From contig JAEOAD010000031.1 of NCBI GenBank assembly GCA_036365145.1, positions 13,488,001-13,552,000 on the forward strand: a stretch of DNA of 64,000 nt, in the 5' to 3' direction. The notes beneath the pieces were generated by a model. It searched no databases, had not been told where the DNA came from, and saw only the letters and a program-made list of their open reading frames with translations. Below are positions 44,335-60,736 of the stretch, one piece after another. Source of the DNA: Orientallactaga sibirica (taxonomy: Eukaryota; Chordata; Mammalia; Rodentia; Dipodidae). The position numbers and the translations under genes were made by a program. Numbering within the stretch: position 1 is the first letter of the stretch; each line of letters starts with the position of its first letter.

Positions 44335-45520
44335 AGTTATTTTTAAACAATCATGACATTGACAAGGCAGTGATTTCTTTGCTACAACAAGCACAATCAC
44401 CAAAGAAAAGTATAAATAAAGGGGCCACCATCAAAATGAAATACTGTTTCCAAGGACATCACTGAAAAAGTGAATAGGCAAACCACAGAATGTAGTAGAA
44501 TATTTGCAAATCATGTGTCTGATGAGGGAAGTCATATCTAGGTAACATGGGTAATTCTTTTAGATCATTAACAAAGCAGAAGATAGCCCAATATAAAAAC
44601 ATGGGCAAACTGTGAAGCCTAAGGACCTATGTTTGATTTTCCAGTACCCATGTAAGCTAGATGCACAGGGTGGCAAATGCAGCTGGAGTTCATTTGCAGT
44701 GGCTGGAGATCCTGGTGTGTCCATTCTCTCTCTGGCTCTCTCTTTTTGTCTGTCTAATAAATAAATAAATAAATAAATAAATTAAAAACATGGACAAAGA
44801 TTGGAGTAGGTACTTCTAAAGATGTAAAAATGAATAATCATGTGCAGAAATGCCTAATGTCAATACCCACCAGGGAAGTGCAAAACAAATACACAATGAC
44901 ATAAAATTGTCATCCACAGGGTGACTATAATAAAAAAGACAGATAATACCAAGTGCTGATAAGGATAAACACCTCTCATACACTGATGGTTGGAATATAA
45001 AATGTTGCAAATGCTTGAAAACCGCCTAGCAGTTGCTCAAAAGATTAAACATAGGATTACTACATAACTGATAATTCTACCACCATTGAGAACTGGCACC
45101 TATGAGAAATGAAATACCTGTCCACAAAAAATTGTATACTCATGTTTATAGCAGAATTATTCATAGATGAAAAATAAGAAACAACTCAAGCACACATCAC
45201 CTGAGTGAATAAACACATTGTCACATTACCTGTATACAATGGGGGTATTTTTGACAACAGAAGGAATGTCACAACCTTCACATTATGCTAATAGAAGCCA
45301 TCATGGAAGATCATATTTTGGACATTTGCATTTATATGAAAGTACAGAATAGGCAACTCTTAGACTGGAGGTAGAGCCTGGGAGCTTGGATGGGGCAGGT
45401 AATGGACAAAGAGCTTCAATGCAACAAATAAAAAACAAAAACCTTTATTATGATGATGGAGGTTCAACTCTGCAAACACAGTAAAAGTAATTGAAATCAC
45501 TTTAAATGAATGAATTTTAT
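44335..45520 (+). mobile_element. Old L1 ORF2 3' region, split by a DIP
   Basis: ATTTGCAAATCATGTGTCTGA, ATATAAAAACATGGGCAAAC, CCAGGGAAGTGCAAAAC, CATACACTGATGGTTGGAA, GCAGAATTATTCATAGATG are L1 landmarks in order. Frames are broken. Confidence 0.75.
44611..44795 (+). mobile_element. 5'-truncated DIP SINE
   Basis: It begins at TGTGAAGCCTAAGG, so the A-box part of the head is missing. Target duplication TAAAAACATGGGCAAAC at 44596-44610 and TTAAAAACATGGACAAAG after the (AAAT)n tail at about 44783-44799. Truncation at insertion is uncommon for SINEs and leaves this copy without a complete promoter. Confidence 0.85.
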
Positions 45521-45879
45521 GGAATATGAACTTAATTTAAATAAATTTATTAAAGGTGAAGGCAGAATGGGGATACTATAGCTTAGTAATCCTTTATTAC
45601 CTATTATAAAAAACAGAAGTAGTTTTTTTATTATTTTACATTATTTTTCTAAAATAGATAATTGAGAAATAAACTACCATTTCAACACTTAATGGGCATT
45701 TTCATTAATACAGTAGATTGATCAATTTCTTGTAACTAAAAATTATCTCAAGTTATAATTTCATCTATAATTAATTTCTTGCTAGATTTGTACATTGTAT
45801 TTTTATAAATGTTTCTTAATTTATTGGCTATTTTAGTATTTAATTTCTTTAATTAGTGGTGAAAATCAAATTAAAATTT
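45521..45879. other. AT-rich, no gene recognised
   Basis: Very AT-rich, without identifiable repeat or coding content. Confidence 0.5.
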
Positions 45880-46095
45880 TTAAAATATATTTTTAATTTA
45901 TTTCCTAGAGAGAGAGAGGAGAGAGAAAGATGCAGATAGAGAGACAGAGAGAGGGAGACTGGGCATGCCAGGGCCTCTAGCCATTGCAAACAAACTCCAG
46001 ATGCATGTGCCACCATGTGCATCTGGCTTACGTGGGTCTTGAGTCCTTAGTCTTCTCAGGCAAGCACCTTAACTGCTAATTCACATCTCCAGCCC
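45880..46095 (-). mobile_element. DIP SINE, antisense
   Basis: GA-rich start, body with CTCCAGATGCATGTGCCACC, small deletion before TCTTGAGTCC, terminal TAACTGCTAATTCACATC then CTCCAGCCC. Its private sequence CTGCTAATTC reappears in the scrambled segment at 48940-49040. Confidence 0.87.
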
Positions 46096-46118
46096 AGTTT
46101 CTAACTTTTTAAAAACAT

Positions 46119-50445
<4,327 letters not shown>

Positions 50446-50857
50446 CCCAGCCCTGTTGAGGTGCGCGATGGGCTGATTCTCTCCTCAATTTCTGTGTCCA
50501 TCTGAAAGAGAGAAGCAGATTCTCTAACGGAAAGTGAGGTCAGTGCAAGATACATGGATTACCATTGTTATTTTAGAGAGAATTTAATAGGTGTAGTTAG
50601 CTATATTTCCTCCTTCCCTTCCTCTTCATTTTCATGTTTGAAAAATTTCATGTGCCTATTGAATCTTGTGTACGTTTTTACCTGTGCTACATCAACATTT
50701 CTTTTGTCTATTACAAATTGTTATAGCTACTGTAAATTTTTCCAAGTCTATCCTTTTATTTTTTTGTCATAAAAATATTTCAAACATTTGCATATGAAAT
50801 CTGTCCCTCTTTTCTCTAGTGATTTCTAGTCAAAAAAAAAAAAAAAAAAGACTTTTC
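50446..50857 (-). mobile_element. Copy 2 of the duplicated flank (lineage B L1 piece)
   Basis: Matches 46545-46948 over about 400 bp with only three substitutions seen (ATATCA/ATTTCA, ATCGAC/ATCAAC, ATAGTT/ATAGCT) and homopolymer length changes. After ACTTTT it continues into unique sequence instead of (TG)n. Confidence 0.85.
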
Positions 50858-52059
50858 CTAGAGATTAGCTTGGAAGAATAGGGATTTCAATGGAAGGGGG
50901 ACAAAGATGGGATGTGGGAGGGAATTATATAAATTTTTAAATAAAGTTTTAAAATTTAACAATGAAGTTCTCCTGTATCCAGAAGCCTAGTAAATATTAC
51001 ATAAAAGTTTCTTCTTTTGTTTTTCATGTGGCATTAAATTTTATTTTTAACTTCCACATTTAACAAATATTCATTCATCTTCCTTATGCTTGGGATATTG
51101 TTAGTATTTATTTTGAACTAAGTTATAATGTGAAAATATATTTTTCAAAATTATTTTCAGTCTCTTTTCATTGACTAAGTGTATAAGCATGTGTAAACTG
51201 CTAGCCATTCTTCTGTGATACTGTGTGACTTTTCTGTTCAGTTTCTCCATCTGTCTAGTTTGTGCTATTACCATTTTACCTTTGATAAGATTATTGCCTC
51301 TTCATTATACTTTTAAAAATCATATTTACTCCATTGTTTTTACTTCCAGGTGACTTTTAGAGTATTTTATCAATTAAAAAATAAACATGGTAGGATTTAT
51401 ATTAGATTCCAAGTAATGTTGGAAAGTTGGCAGTTTTCAAAACATTTGCCCTCCTTCCTCGAATCATCATCTCCCTTCTCAGTTTTAAGTCTTTAGTTAT
51501 CTCTGAGCAAAATAGTGCTTATTTATTCATATGATCACAGATATTCCCAATAAAGTCATTTCTTATAATTGCATTTCTGCAGACATTATGAATGAGATTT
51601 TTTCCGTTATGACATTATGAAATTGTTCTCTTCTCTCCCTTCTTTGGATGTGCATATACATTTATCTTCTATCAGAATCCTTTTAAACATTTATTAATTA
51701 AAAGCATTTCCTATCTTATTGTGCTGAGCTATTTGACTATGAAATTATAGTTACAGACAATTTTTGTTCATCTTTTAATCTGTGTGACTCATATTGCTAT
51801 TTCATTTTTACCTTCAGTAAATAGAATTTCTAGAATATGACTAATAGTGAAACTGAGCACAGTGATTTCATTTCATTTTAACATGAATACAGCTTTCAGA
51901 TTCAAATATAAGTGATTTTTTATTGTGGTGAAGTGGTTTTCCTCTATTGCTGTAACTTTCTATTTTATCAGAAGACTTTATTCTTGATTATTTTTCTACT
52001 TTAATCTACTAATGGTGAGAATTATGTATCCTTGGAGAAAATTTTTTAAACTTCATCTA
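50858..52059. other. AT-rich sequence, possibly old antisense L1 in part
   Basis: No exon. 51700-52060 has faint resemblance to antisense L1 ORF2 (GCAGAAATCATATCAATAGG, GCATCCTTATCTAATC), too weak to delimit. Confidence 0.35.
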
Positions 52060-52799
52060 GTTGTGCAGAAATCATATCAATAGGCATCCTTATCTAATCA
52101 TAGACTCTTCCCTGGAAAGCAAAAAGAACCTGAAGGGAGATGTCATGGTGAATGATGTCCTGACACTAAGCCACCCTGAATGAAATGTCATTAATGGCAG
52201 TGTGCATGTCTCTAATTAGGACTGTGGCACTGAACGCAACCTTGTGGTTTTCACTCCATCCTGAGCTCGGGACCCCAGTGAGGAGGCAGCTGGCTTCAGT
52301 TTGAGGACTGCATAGCATCAAACTTGCCTTGGGGTACAGGTCTTAAGCTCCTTAGTTTTAGCCCCTGAAGTAGCTAATTAGTCTTCTTTTTCTCATCAAC
52401 CCTGGAAATTAACTTAGAGAATGGAATGGATTTGGGGGTTCTTTGGCTTTGCTGTGTGATTTGCTCCAAATGACATAATTAGCCCAAGCAGACAACACAT
52501 GGCTCCTAGAGCCTTTTGCTACAAGTATTAGCACATGAAGGCTCTTGGTATTTTTCCTTGCTGCCTCTCTAGCTCTTGCTATATCACTTCATTTGGGTTG
52601 GTGTTGGACTCTTTCCTGTCAAGATGGTGTTTATGAAGCCACAGAACACTCATTTATTGAGATCTATAGAACTGTAGAACTGTATTGCCACTTTTGAACT
52701 ACTTCAGTGGCACATTTTTGACCATAGCTAAACTTCATCTCCTGGGATTCCTTCCCTCCTTCATTTCTCTCTCCCTTCATCCTGTCTTTTTTATTTTCG
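52060..52799. other. Unique block with three TAATTAG cores
   Basis: TAATTAG occurs at 52213-52219, 52375-52381 and 52476-52482, within non-repetitive, moderately GC-rich sequence. This is the binding core of many paired-like and Antennapedia-like homeodomain proteins (established). Candidate conserved non-coding element; no coding content seen. Confidence 0.35.
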
Positions 52800-52905
52800 T
52801 TCTTTCTCACTCTTTAGACCAAAATGATAGGACTGAAACTCACTATGTAGCCCAGCCTATTCAAGACTGGGATGACAGGCTTCAGGCACCATGCCTGGTT
52901 TTGTG
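52800..52905 (-). repeat. B1-like SINE fragment, antisense
   Basis: CTCACTATGTAGCCCAGCC, TTCAAGACTGGGATGACAGG and CACCATGCCTGG are reversed B1 landmarks, diverged. Confidence 0.6.
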
Positions 52906-52929
52906 ATCCTCTTAAAAATGGTGACACCT

Positions 52930-53090
52930 AGCTGGGTGTGATAGTGCATGCCTTTAATCCCAGGATTCAGGAGACAGAGGTAGGAGGAATTCTGTGATTT
53001 CGAAGCCAGCCTGAGACTGTATAGTGAATTCCAGTTCAGCCTGGGCTAAAGTGAGACGCGTACCTCCAACAAACAAAAACAAAAACAAAA
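52930..53090 (+). mobile_element. B1 SINE (dipodoid type)
   Basis: Target duplication GGTGACACCT (52920-52929) and GGTGACTCCT (53091-53100). GCATGCCTTTAATCCCAGG, the ACTGTATAGTGAATTCCAG segment and a (CAAAA)n tail are intact. Confidence 0.9.
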
Positions 53091-53100
53091 GGTGACTCCT

Positions 53101-54029
53101 GTGCCCTATAGTAAATCAACTAAACTCATGTGGTGTCTGTCACTCTCTCCAGAGCTACCTGTGTGTAGTGATGCATTCGACAGGGCCTTGATGTCCCTGG
53201 AACGCCCACACGATCTGTGTGTCCAGAAGTCCAGCCATCCCAGACCTGTCCTTTCTTTTTTCTTTGCAGGAGAATGTACACTTCCTCATGTCCTTCCTTT
53301 GAGCTGTGTGCTGTGCACATTCACTACTCAGTTGATTAGTTTGATTTGTTGTCCTGGGGGCAGAAGGTTGAGTGACTCATCTTTTTCAGGTCATGGCACA
53401 TTATTGTCCTGGTTTATGGTGGTTCCTGCTGCCTCCCACCATTTTCATGTATCCTTAAGGACGCATTATGACTTTTGTGGGCCTTAGTCACTTTTGTCTA
53501 ACGTGCACCTTTCACCATAATGAAGTTTTATTGTCCCTAAACATGTTGTCTTTTTCTCATGTGAACCCTAAAAATTCATAGTTTTATTCTGACTTAAAAA
53601 GAAGCTTAAATGTTTTCCCAAGTCCTAAAAAGTACATTGGGCCTAAGGATTTTTACTGTACCTAACAGATAAGTTAGCCCTGCCTCTTTTCCCTGATTTA
53701 TTTTTTATCAGTATGCCTACTGCTATTTTATTCCCTTGATAGTCAAGCATTCCAATAAATTTGTGATGAACCTTTCCTTTCATATGTGTATTTTCAAGAT
53801 ATATTATAATTTTACTTTCATACATTTTCAATTTCTTTGTCTTATTATCTTCTACCCCTATTATGGTTCACACTTGATAATCCATAAACTATTATCAATA
53901 TGTTGTTATTATCTATGACCTGCAGAGCATCCACACATCCTTATTTTTAATCTAATGTCTCCTTCTGTTCCAATATCCTATCCAGAAAAAAAAATATTTA
54001 GTAATCATATAACTTTATATTCCACCTGA
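53101..54029. other. No gene or repeat recognised
   Basis: Unique-looking 0.9 kb. A 131-codon frame at 53092-53487 has no recognisable domain and begins inside the SINE duplication, so it is not called. Confidence 0.5.
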
Positions 54030-54040
54030 CTATAATAGGG

Positions 54041-54283
54041 CTTTTTTTGTTGTTGTTTTTTTGAGAGAGACACAGAGAGAGAGAGGGAGAGGAAGACAGA
54101 TAGAGATAGGCATGCCAGCAGCCTCTCATCTGCTGCTAACAAAATCCAGATGTGTGCGCCCCCTTGTGGTCAAGTGCGGCATTGTGCCTTTGCATCTGGC
54201 TAAACGTGGGACCTGGAGATTGGAACCGGCATTCTTAGGCTTAGGAGGCAGGCACCTTAACCGCTAAGCCATCTCTCCAGCCC
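54041..54283 (-). mobile_element. DIP SINE, long subfamily, antisense
   Basis: Perfect target duplication CTATAATAGGG (54030-54040 and 54284-54294). It shares with 867-1150 the extra core segment (GTGCGGCATTGTGCC on the plus strand, about 54168-54191) and the variant body GAATGCCGGTTCCAATC and TTTAGCCAGATGC, but not the B-box duplication. Confidence 0.92.
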
Positions 54284-54354
54284 CTATAATAGGGTTTTTA
54301 AAAGAATTTTCTTGTTTTTAATGACATTGAAAGGCTGGAGAGAATTGGCCAGGT

Positions 54355-54691
54355 ATACTAGTTACTTTTCTCATAGCAATGACAGAGTAATTGACATAAA
54401 CATCTTCCTGGAGGAAGGATTTATTTTTGGCTTTCAGTTTCAGAGTTTTCAGTCCCTGGTCCTTGCCTCCACTGAGTCTGTGCTCACAGTGAAGAAGACC
54501 ATTATGCCTTGAGAATGATTGGAGGGTGAGGCTGTTCACTTCCTGTCAGAGAGGGTGTAGAGCAGAGGTTAGGTTTAACCCCAAGAAGCACAACCCTAGC
54601 GACCAACTTCCACCAGATAGACCCAGAAGTTTCTTCTATCTTTTTTTTTAAGATGGGATATTTTAAAATTTAAATTTATATTTATTTATTT

Positions 54692-54740
<49 letters not shown>

Positions 54741-54899
54741 AGAGAATGGGTGTGCCAGGGCCTCCACCCACTGCAAACGAACTCCAGACACATGTTCCAC
54801 CTTGTGCATCTGGCTTATGTGGGTCCTGGGGAATCGAACTGAGGTCTTTTGGTTTTGCAGGCAAGAGCCTTAACTGCTAAACCATCTTTCCAGCCCTCA

Positions 54900-54973
<74 letters not shown>

Positions 54974-55215
54974 GAGAGTTTTTTTTTTTTTGAGGTAGGG
55001 TCTCACTGTATCTCAGGCTGACCTGGAATTCATTCTGTAGTCTCAGGGTAGCCTCGAACTCACGGCAATCCTCCTATCTCTGCCTCCTGAGTGCTGGGAT
55101 TAAAGGCATGCACCACCACGCCCAGCCCTCTTCTATATTTTTCAGTGTTGTTTCTAGCAAGGGAATAAGCATTCAACACATGAGTCTTTGGGGGAACATT
55201 TTATATTCAAGCCAT
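54355..55215 (-). mobile_element. MaLR-type LTR, antisense, interrupted by SINEs
   Basis: Left part 54355-54639 (GAGGAAGGATTTATTTTTGG, CTTTCAGTTTCAGAG, CCTAGCGACCAACTTCC) and right part 55130-55215 (TTCAACACATGAGTC, TTTGGGGGAACATT, TCAAGCCATAGTAT) join into one LTR. Same type as 29895-30240. Confidence 0.65.
54640..55129 (-). mobile_element. DIP and B1 SINEs with TG/TA spacer in one insertion
   Basis: DIP at about 54660-54896 (GA run of about 45 bp; terminal CCATCTTTCCAGCCC), then (TG)n(TA)n at 54900-54960, then B1 at about 54980-55128, all antisense. The short duplication TCTTCTAT at 54632-54639 and 55130-55137 encloses the whole block, so in sense order a B1 is followed by a spacer and a DIP. 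Confidence 0.8.
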
Positions 55216-55865
55216 AGTATCAGGTTTTGGGATTGTCTACTCAGAATTGAAAGATGCTGGCAGTAGTGTCTGCAGCCATCAGAGTGCAAACACAAACATA
55301 CCAGAAAGTGGCAGAAATGGGATTTTACCCATTGATTCCTCTATCCCTGAGACCCTTCCTCCTTCCTTATACAATAATAGCTTCATTAATTATTTTTACT
55401 AATAAGAAAATTACATTAAAACGGTTTCATGGAATTCAAACAAGAACAAATAGTCCCCAAAACATGTGTACTCACAGAATTTGTATGTCAGTCTAGGTGC
55501 TGAAATTCCAGCACAGTTAGAACAGGACCTTGAGTAAGACCTTTCCTCTATTTTGATTCAGTCAAACATTACCTGAGTGACACCTGTCAATATTTTCATC
55601 TTTCTGGACTCAGCACACTCATCTGCTAAGGGAAAATAGAAACCCAGGGGATCATCAAAGGCCCAGCTACATCCAAGTAACCAACCAGGTCATGCTCTGT
55701 GACTGAGGAACAAAGTTTCCCTTTGAGAATGCAAGCATGGTCGGAGGTTTTGGGTGGTGATGACCAGACAAGCATTGTGTGCACACTCTGGCACTCAGTA
55801 GCAGGATCAGACATTCCTTCTCTTCCCCACATTCCCTTGTCTAAACTTTATTCTTCAATCTCTTT
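55216..55865. other. No gene or repeat recognised
   Basis: Unique-looking 0.65 kb. Short frames on both strands are not recognisable. Confidence 0.5.
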
Positions 55866-56078
55866 GTTTTATTTACTTATTTATTTGATAGAGAAAGAAG
55901 AAAAGAGAGAGAGAGAGAGAACATGAATGGGAACACCAGGACCTCTAGCCACTGCAAACAAATTCCAGATGCATGTGCCATCTTGTGATTCTGGCTTGAC
56001 ATGGGCACTGGAGAATTGAACCTAGGCCCTTTGGCTTTATGGGCAAGCACCTTAACTGCTGAACCATCTCTCCAGCCC
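55866..56078 (-). mobile_element. DIP SINE, antisense
   Basis: ATTTACTTATTTATTTG tail, short GA run, body with TTCCAGATGCATGTGCC and terminal GAACCATCTCTCCAGCCC. No clear duplication found. Confidence 0.88.
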
Positions 56079-56389
56079 ATTATCATGAGGGTGAAGGGAT
56101 GCCTGAGGTCTTGAGCCCACTCTGTAGGACCTACTTGCTGAGGACACTGAGGTCATAAGGTGCAGGGATGTGTCTTGGACTGGTCCTCGAGAAGCAGCCT
56201 TCCATCCAGAGCAGCTTTTGCCTGCACCACTTGTAGAAGGAGCCATGACACTCAGAGTGTGAGCCATATGTCTGGTCACAAATCCAGCCATGAGCGAAGC
56301 TAACACAGTAACTTCTGGTCATTAGATTCCAGGTAGGACTTTTGCTTTATAATATATAATATGCTCACCTGTGGGGGAGGGTAATTGAC
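56079..56389 (-). other. Unrecognised GC-richer block with a cysteine-rich minus frame
   Basis: On the minus strand a 63-codon frame (56131-56322) contains six cysteines and several tryptophans, then a stop. A second frame (84 codons, 56052-56306) overlaps it in another phase. No family is recognised; an old pseudogene fragment is possible. Not called as a gene. Confidence 0.25.
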
Positions 56390-56645
56390 CTGAAGTGGCC
56401 AGAGTTGGAGTCCTGCTTCATGCCTTTTCCACCTGGTCTTTTATTTTGAGCCTTTTACTCATTCTAGAGCTTGTAGGGCTCCACGGACTCTCTGCTTCCC
56501 TATGGGATTGGGGTTACAGGCGTTTGGCCACACCTAGCTGTTTATGTGGATCTGGAGATTCGAACTTTGGTTGTTTAAAGCCCCCTCAGATCCACCTGCT
56601 TGCACAAGAAGCACATTTAACTGCTGAGCTGTCTCTCCAGTCTCC
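56390..56645 (-). mobile_element. B4-like SINE, antisense
   Basis: Middle with GATTGGGGTTACAGGCG and TTGGCCACACCTAGC, then TGTGGATCTGGAGATTCG and head AACTGCTGAGCTGTCTCTCC. Confidence 0.65.
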
Positions 56646-56879
56646 CTAATGTATTTCCTATGGCTGTTTTAATGCCATAAGCCCTGGGATGAGTAATTTT
56701 GACAGAGATCAAATGATCAGAGAAGCAAATAAGTATATTATCAGGGGGACCTTTGACTGATCAGGTATTCTGATCTCAGGTGTAGAATTATTCACTAATT
56801 TCAAATTCATTTCCATGACCATGTCTTTTGTTTCTTTTCTTTGGAACATAATGAAGGGAAGCTATGACTCTGGACTCAG

Positions 56880-57060
56880 AAAGCCCTGACTTAACACACA
56901 ATAATACCATTTATTGATTAAAAGACCTTGGACACAATAACTTTTTATGCTTCAGTTTCTTAATTTGAAAAATGAGAGAAGAAACATCAACTCCTTGCAG
57001 AAGATATGATAGGTAAATGAAGAAACAACAGGTAGAACAGCATGGTGTGAGGTGGGTGCT
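56880..57060 (+). repeat. MIR SINE, diverged
   Basis: GACTTAACACACAATAATACC, GACCTTGGACACAATAAC, TTTATGCTTCAGTTTC, TTAATTTGAAAAATGAG and a GGTAAATGA block follow the MIR order. Confidence 0.6.
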
Positions 57061-58035
57061 AAACAATGGGACTCTGCTCCATTGAGCCTTTATTTTGTGA
57101 CTGTTGGTATGCTCAATGTTCCCTTAACATCTCCCAGCCCTACATTTCACATGTTGAACTTCTGTATGCTCCTGTTTCCAGTGTTAACCATAAGTGCTTC
57201 TAATTTTTTGGTCATTTTCCCCACATACCAGATATCTTTTCAGGTAGGACCTGCTGCTATTCCTATTTGACAAAGTCAAATCTGTGGAGAAAATTTTCTA
57301 GGCTTTTTCTCATTTAAAGTGACACGGTTAAGTAGCAATTTTGTTGTGGGCAGGGGGAAAGATCTGCTGAGAATGACTTGACATTCCAAGAGAGATAACT
57401 AGGTAGACTGTGATGCCATTAATTAAGGCTAAGAATTCTAGAAGCAAGTATGTTTGCCTTCAAGAAGGAATGCCTAGTGCAGGGACAACCACTCTTAGAA
57501 TATTGTTTTACAATAAAATTTAATGTGTTCATCTTCACCTAAAGGCTCATCACTGATGCTTACACATAATTGTCCCTACAAATAATGTGGCCTTATATGT
57601 TCTTCCCATATACTAAACACTGTTCATCTCCCTTTGCCAGGCTGTACTTATTTAATTCTCCTGACATTCCCATTAGAAAGACTATTATTAACCTTACACC
57701 ACAAACAGGGCAACCAAGGCAAGGGGGAGCTAACATCTCTTGCTGGACCAGAGAACTAGGATGTGTTTATTGTTTAAGAAAGATAGTAGTAGCTAACATG
57801 GCCATTTTATTAAATGGTCATCTCAACTGATGACTCACAGCATAAGACAGATCCCCAAAGCTGCTTCCATGTTTGACCCATAGTGAGGCTGGGCTTGGTG
57901 ATCCAGGTGAGTGCAAGCAGATGCCAAGATAAATGCTTTGAATCATTAACTTCAGCATTGTAAGACTGTAAATAGAATAGTTGATGTTGCTTTACTGAAT
58001 AATACTTAGACCAAATTGTTCACAAAAGTAGGGAG
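57061..58035. other. Mostly unique; faint MIR near 57610-57720
   Basis: CTCCTGACATTCCCATTAG, then ACAAACAGGGCAACCAAGG hints at a reversed MIR. The rest has no recognisable content. Confidence 0.4.
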
Positions 58036-58230
58036 AGGGGATGGAGAGATTGCTCAGTGATTAAAAGTGCTTGCTTGTACAACCTGTTGGCCCAGATTCA
58101 AATCCCAAACCTGGCATATGCATCTGGAGTTTGTTTGAAGTGGCCGGATGCTCTGGCACACCCAATTCTTCTCTTATTTTCTCTCTTTGTTTGCAAATAA
58201 ATAAATTAAGAAAATAAAAAATAAACACAG
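58036..58230 (+). mobile_element. DIP SINE
   Basis: Head GGGGATGGAGAGATTGCTCAG, CTTGCTTGTACAACC, core shortened to CTGGCATATGCATCTGG, TTGCAAATAAATAAATTAAG tail. Core CCAGATGCACAAGG part deleted. Confidence 0.82.
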
Positions 58231-60725
58231 GAAGATATGCAATGGGAAACTGGAGAAATGAATTTGAACCAGGGAGAGATCAATAAGAATCTACAGAGAC
58301 AAGAGCTATTGGCCTGGGCTGGGGAGCTTGATCCTGGCAAAGGAAAGGCAGCTCCATGCTGGACACACACATGGGCTCCTCCTGTCCTTGCTGCTCTCCA
58401 GAGTGCCACCTGAGAGATGCATCCATTTTCATGGACTCGAATTTCTCTTCCTCATCACCCATTCTTGGTGCAAGGATGTCAAACCTACCCTTTGTCTTGG
58501 GTGCAGAGCAGATCTTAGAATTCAGTTTTCATAATGGCTTCCACATGCCTTCTAAAGATCATAATTCTTGGAACAATGTACAATTGGTAAGGAATTTGGC
58601 TCATTACCTTGTTTGGCCTGTGTAGCCATTTTTAAGACCAGTGCTGCAATTGCAACACACAGATAAGGATGTGGCATGAAGAATGTAAACAGTACTGCTC
58701 TGCAATGCGGACTTCTGAGGCCCAGATCTTCCTTCCTTCTGCTCTATCCCAGTTGTCTAAGACTCATGTCACAGAGAAAGATTGGATCTGACGTCAAAGA
58801 GTGGACTCTCTGTGGTCACCACTTCATTCATTTCAGTCACTCCCACATTCTTTGCTCCATCTAGTATCTTACATGCACATCTGTGTAATGTCATTTGGGA
58901 ATCAAATTGAAAATTGGCATTTTCTGTGGAGTGCAAGGTTCAGATTAAAAGGCTTTTCTTAATGTTCATTTTTTTCCTAATCTTATTTAGTGCCTATACC
59001 ATGGGCATATTTCCTGTTCCCTAGGCTTTCCTGGTAAGTCATTGTAATTAATCCAGAAGAAATCAGATGGCCAAAGAGAAATTATGTCAGTTTTAGGATC
59101 AACTCAAAAAAAAAAAAAATGTACAGGTATTTGCTGTAGTGGCTTTACAGACATTATCAGAGTCCTGTTTAGAGAAACACCATGGAATATTACAGTAAAG
59201 AAACAGACTAGTTTTCTACTTCTCACACTTGAGATGCCGGATGGTTGTTATACGGTCACAGTACTAACTTCTAATTTTATAGGTCCATTTACAACCCCAA
59301 AAGTGCTGAGTCTAGATATGAGTGCTGCTGATGATACAGGTAGGGAAAGAGTAGTTAGATAGAGGTGACTAAGGAAAAACCACAGCTGTCTCTGGAGGTG
59401 TGTTCTGTTAGGCAGGGAGTAATCATGAAGGAAGCAAGAAAGCTGCTGGAACTGTGTTTTGAATGAAAGCTATGCCTCTTCATGGTTGATTCCCCACCCT
59501 CTGAATAACACCTTTAGAGCTGCAGTTGGGCTCTTCTTGCCACAGCAGGACATTTTCTAATTGTCACACCTGGTCACTAATGAAGGGTCTGCATTCTCAA
59601 AGTCCCTAGCTCATTATAATGTCATTTACATTATGTATTGGACTCCTGTTATGGACTCATGGAAGGATTACCCATAAAAGGGAGATCTAATCCACCATGA
59701 TTTGGAGGGGGAAAAGAGTCACATAACCTCATGACTATGCCACCCATCTCAAAATATTCACAAACACATTTTAAAATTCTCCAATGCAGAAGCCAGAATG
59801 CCTCAACCGCCTTTTGGGGTTAGCCTGTTCCAATCTTTCTCTGGAGTGTACTTTGTTTTGCTAAATAAACTTTTGCTTAAATTGTGTCTATTGCCTGAAT
59901 CCTTTCATTCTAGAAGACAGGAACTGAGGAGAAGTTGTCACTCTGTAATACCCACCACTTCCTTCTAACCCTTGTCACTGTACATTGACCATGAATTAGT
60001 GCATCAGATTTCTTTGTTCATATTAGCAGTTGAATGGAATTCAGCTGTAGTTCATCTACTTGTAGCAATGTTTTTGCTTTATAAAACTTATCAGCATGTT
60101 CCTTATCAGTGTGTTCAGTCATACTGCAGTGATAATCAAGTTAGATTGCAAACAAATTAATTTGGAATCAACAGCTTTGAGATATTGATATTTACAAAAG
60201 TAATGAACAGTCTCATGAGAGATGTATGCAGGACAGCTTTTGTTTTGAGATAGCTAGATCCAGTGTGTCAACCATGGGGCTGTGCAGTGTTCAGTTTCAA
60301 AATGAGTTTAATGCTGGAAAGAAAAAAAAAAAAAACCTCTGATTTTGGTTACACTTGTTTAGAATTCAGCTAATCACAGTACAGCAAATGGTCAGAGGTC
60401 GGATCTGTTATTGGTCATCTTGTGGGTGTGGCATGGGTAATTGTCTACAATTTTAACACCTTACCTTTGGCTTTTTGCTCCAATGATGAAAGCTTAGCAA
60501 AGAGGAGTGGGTGATTATTCCTAATGATTCCCACTGCCAATCTGAGATACCATGAGGGAACTATCTTCCCCTCCCTTGCTTCATGCAGATGATATCTAGT
60601 AACACCCCCTAGAGGTCAAGGAGATCATGGCAGAGAAAGCATGGCTGAAATTGGAGTTTCAATCTTCCAACTTTTTAGTCCAGTGCTCATAATGCATCAT
60701 AAAATTATTTTATTTTTTAAAAATG
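58231..60725. other. Long unique stretch, no gene recognised
   Basis: 2.5 kb without young repeats. Frames at 58206-58625 overlap on both strands and in several phases. A-runs at 59106-59119 and 60324-60336 may be old retroposon tails, but no bodies were identified. ATAAAATTATTTTATTTTT near 60700 is AT-rich. Confidence 0.45.
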
Positions 60726-60736
60726 CCACTATTCTT

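Noticed and set aside
53092..53487. 131-codon plus frame as a gene
   Set aside because: It starts in the target duplication of a B1 and has no recognisable content or gene signals.
56131..56322. Cysteine-rich 63-codon minus frame as a possible exon
   Set aside because: No family recognised, no convincing splice sites, and a second open frame overlaps it in another phase. Kept only as an unrecognised block.
59084..59362. 92-codon frame near an A-run as a retrocopied gene
   Set aside because: The A-run lies at the start of the frame, no upstream or downstream target duplication was found and the protein is not recognisable.
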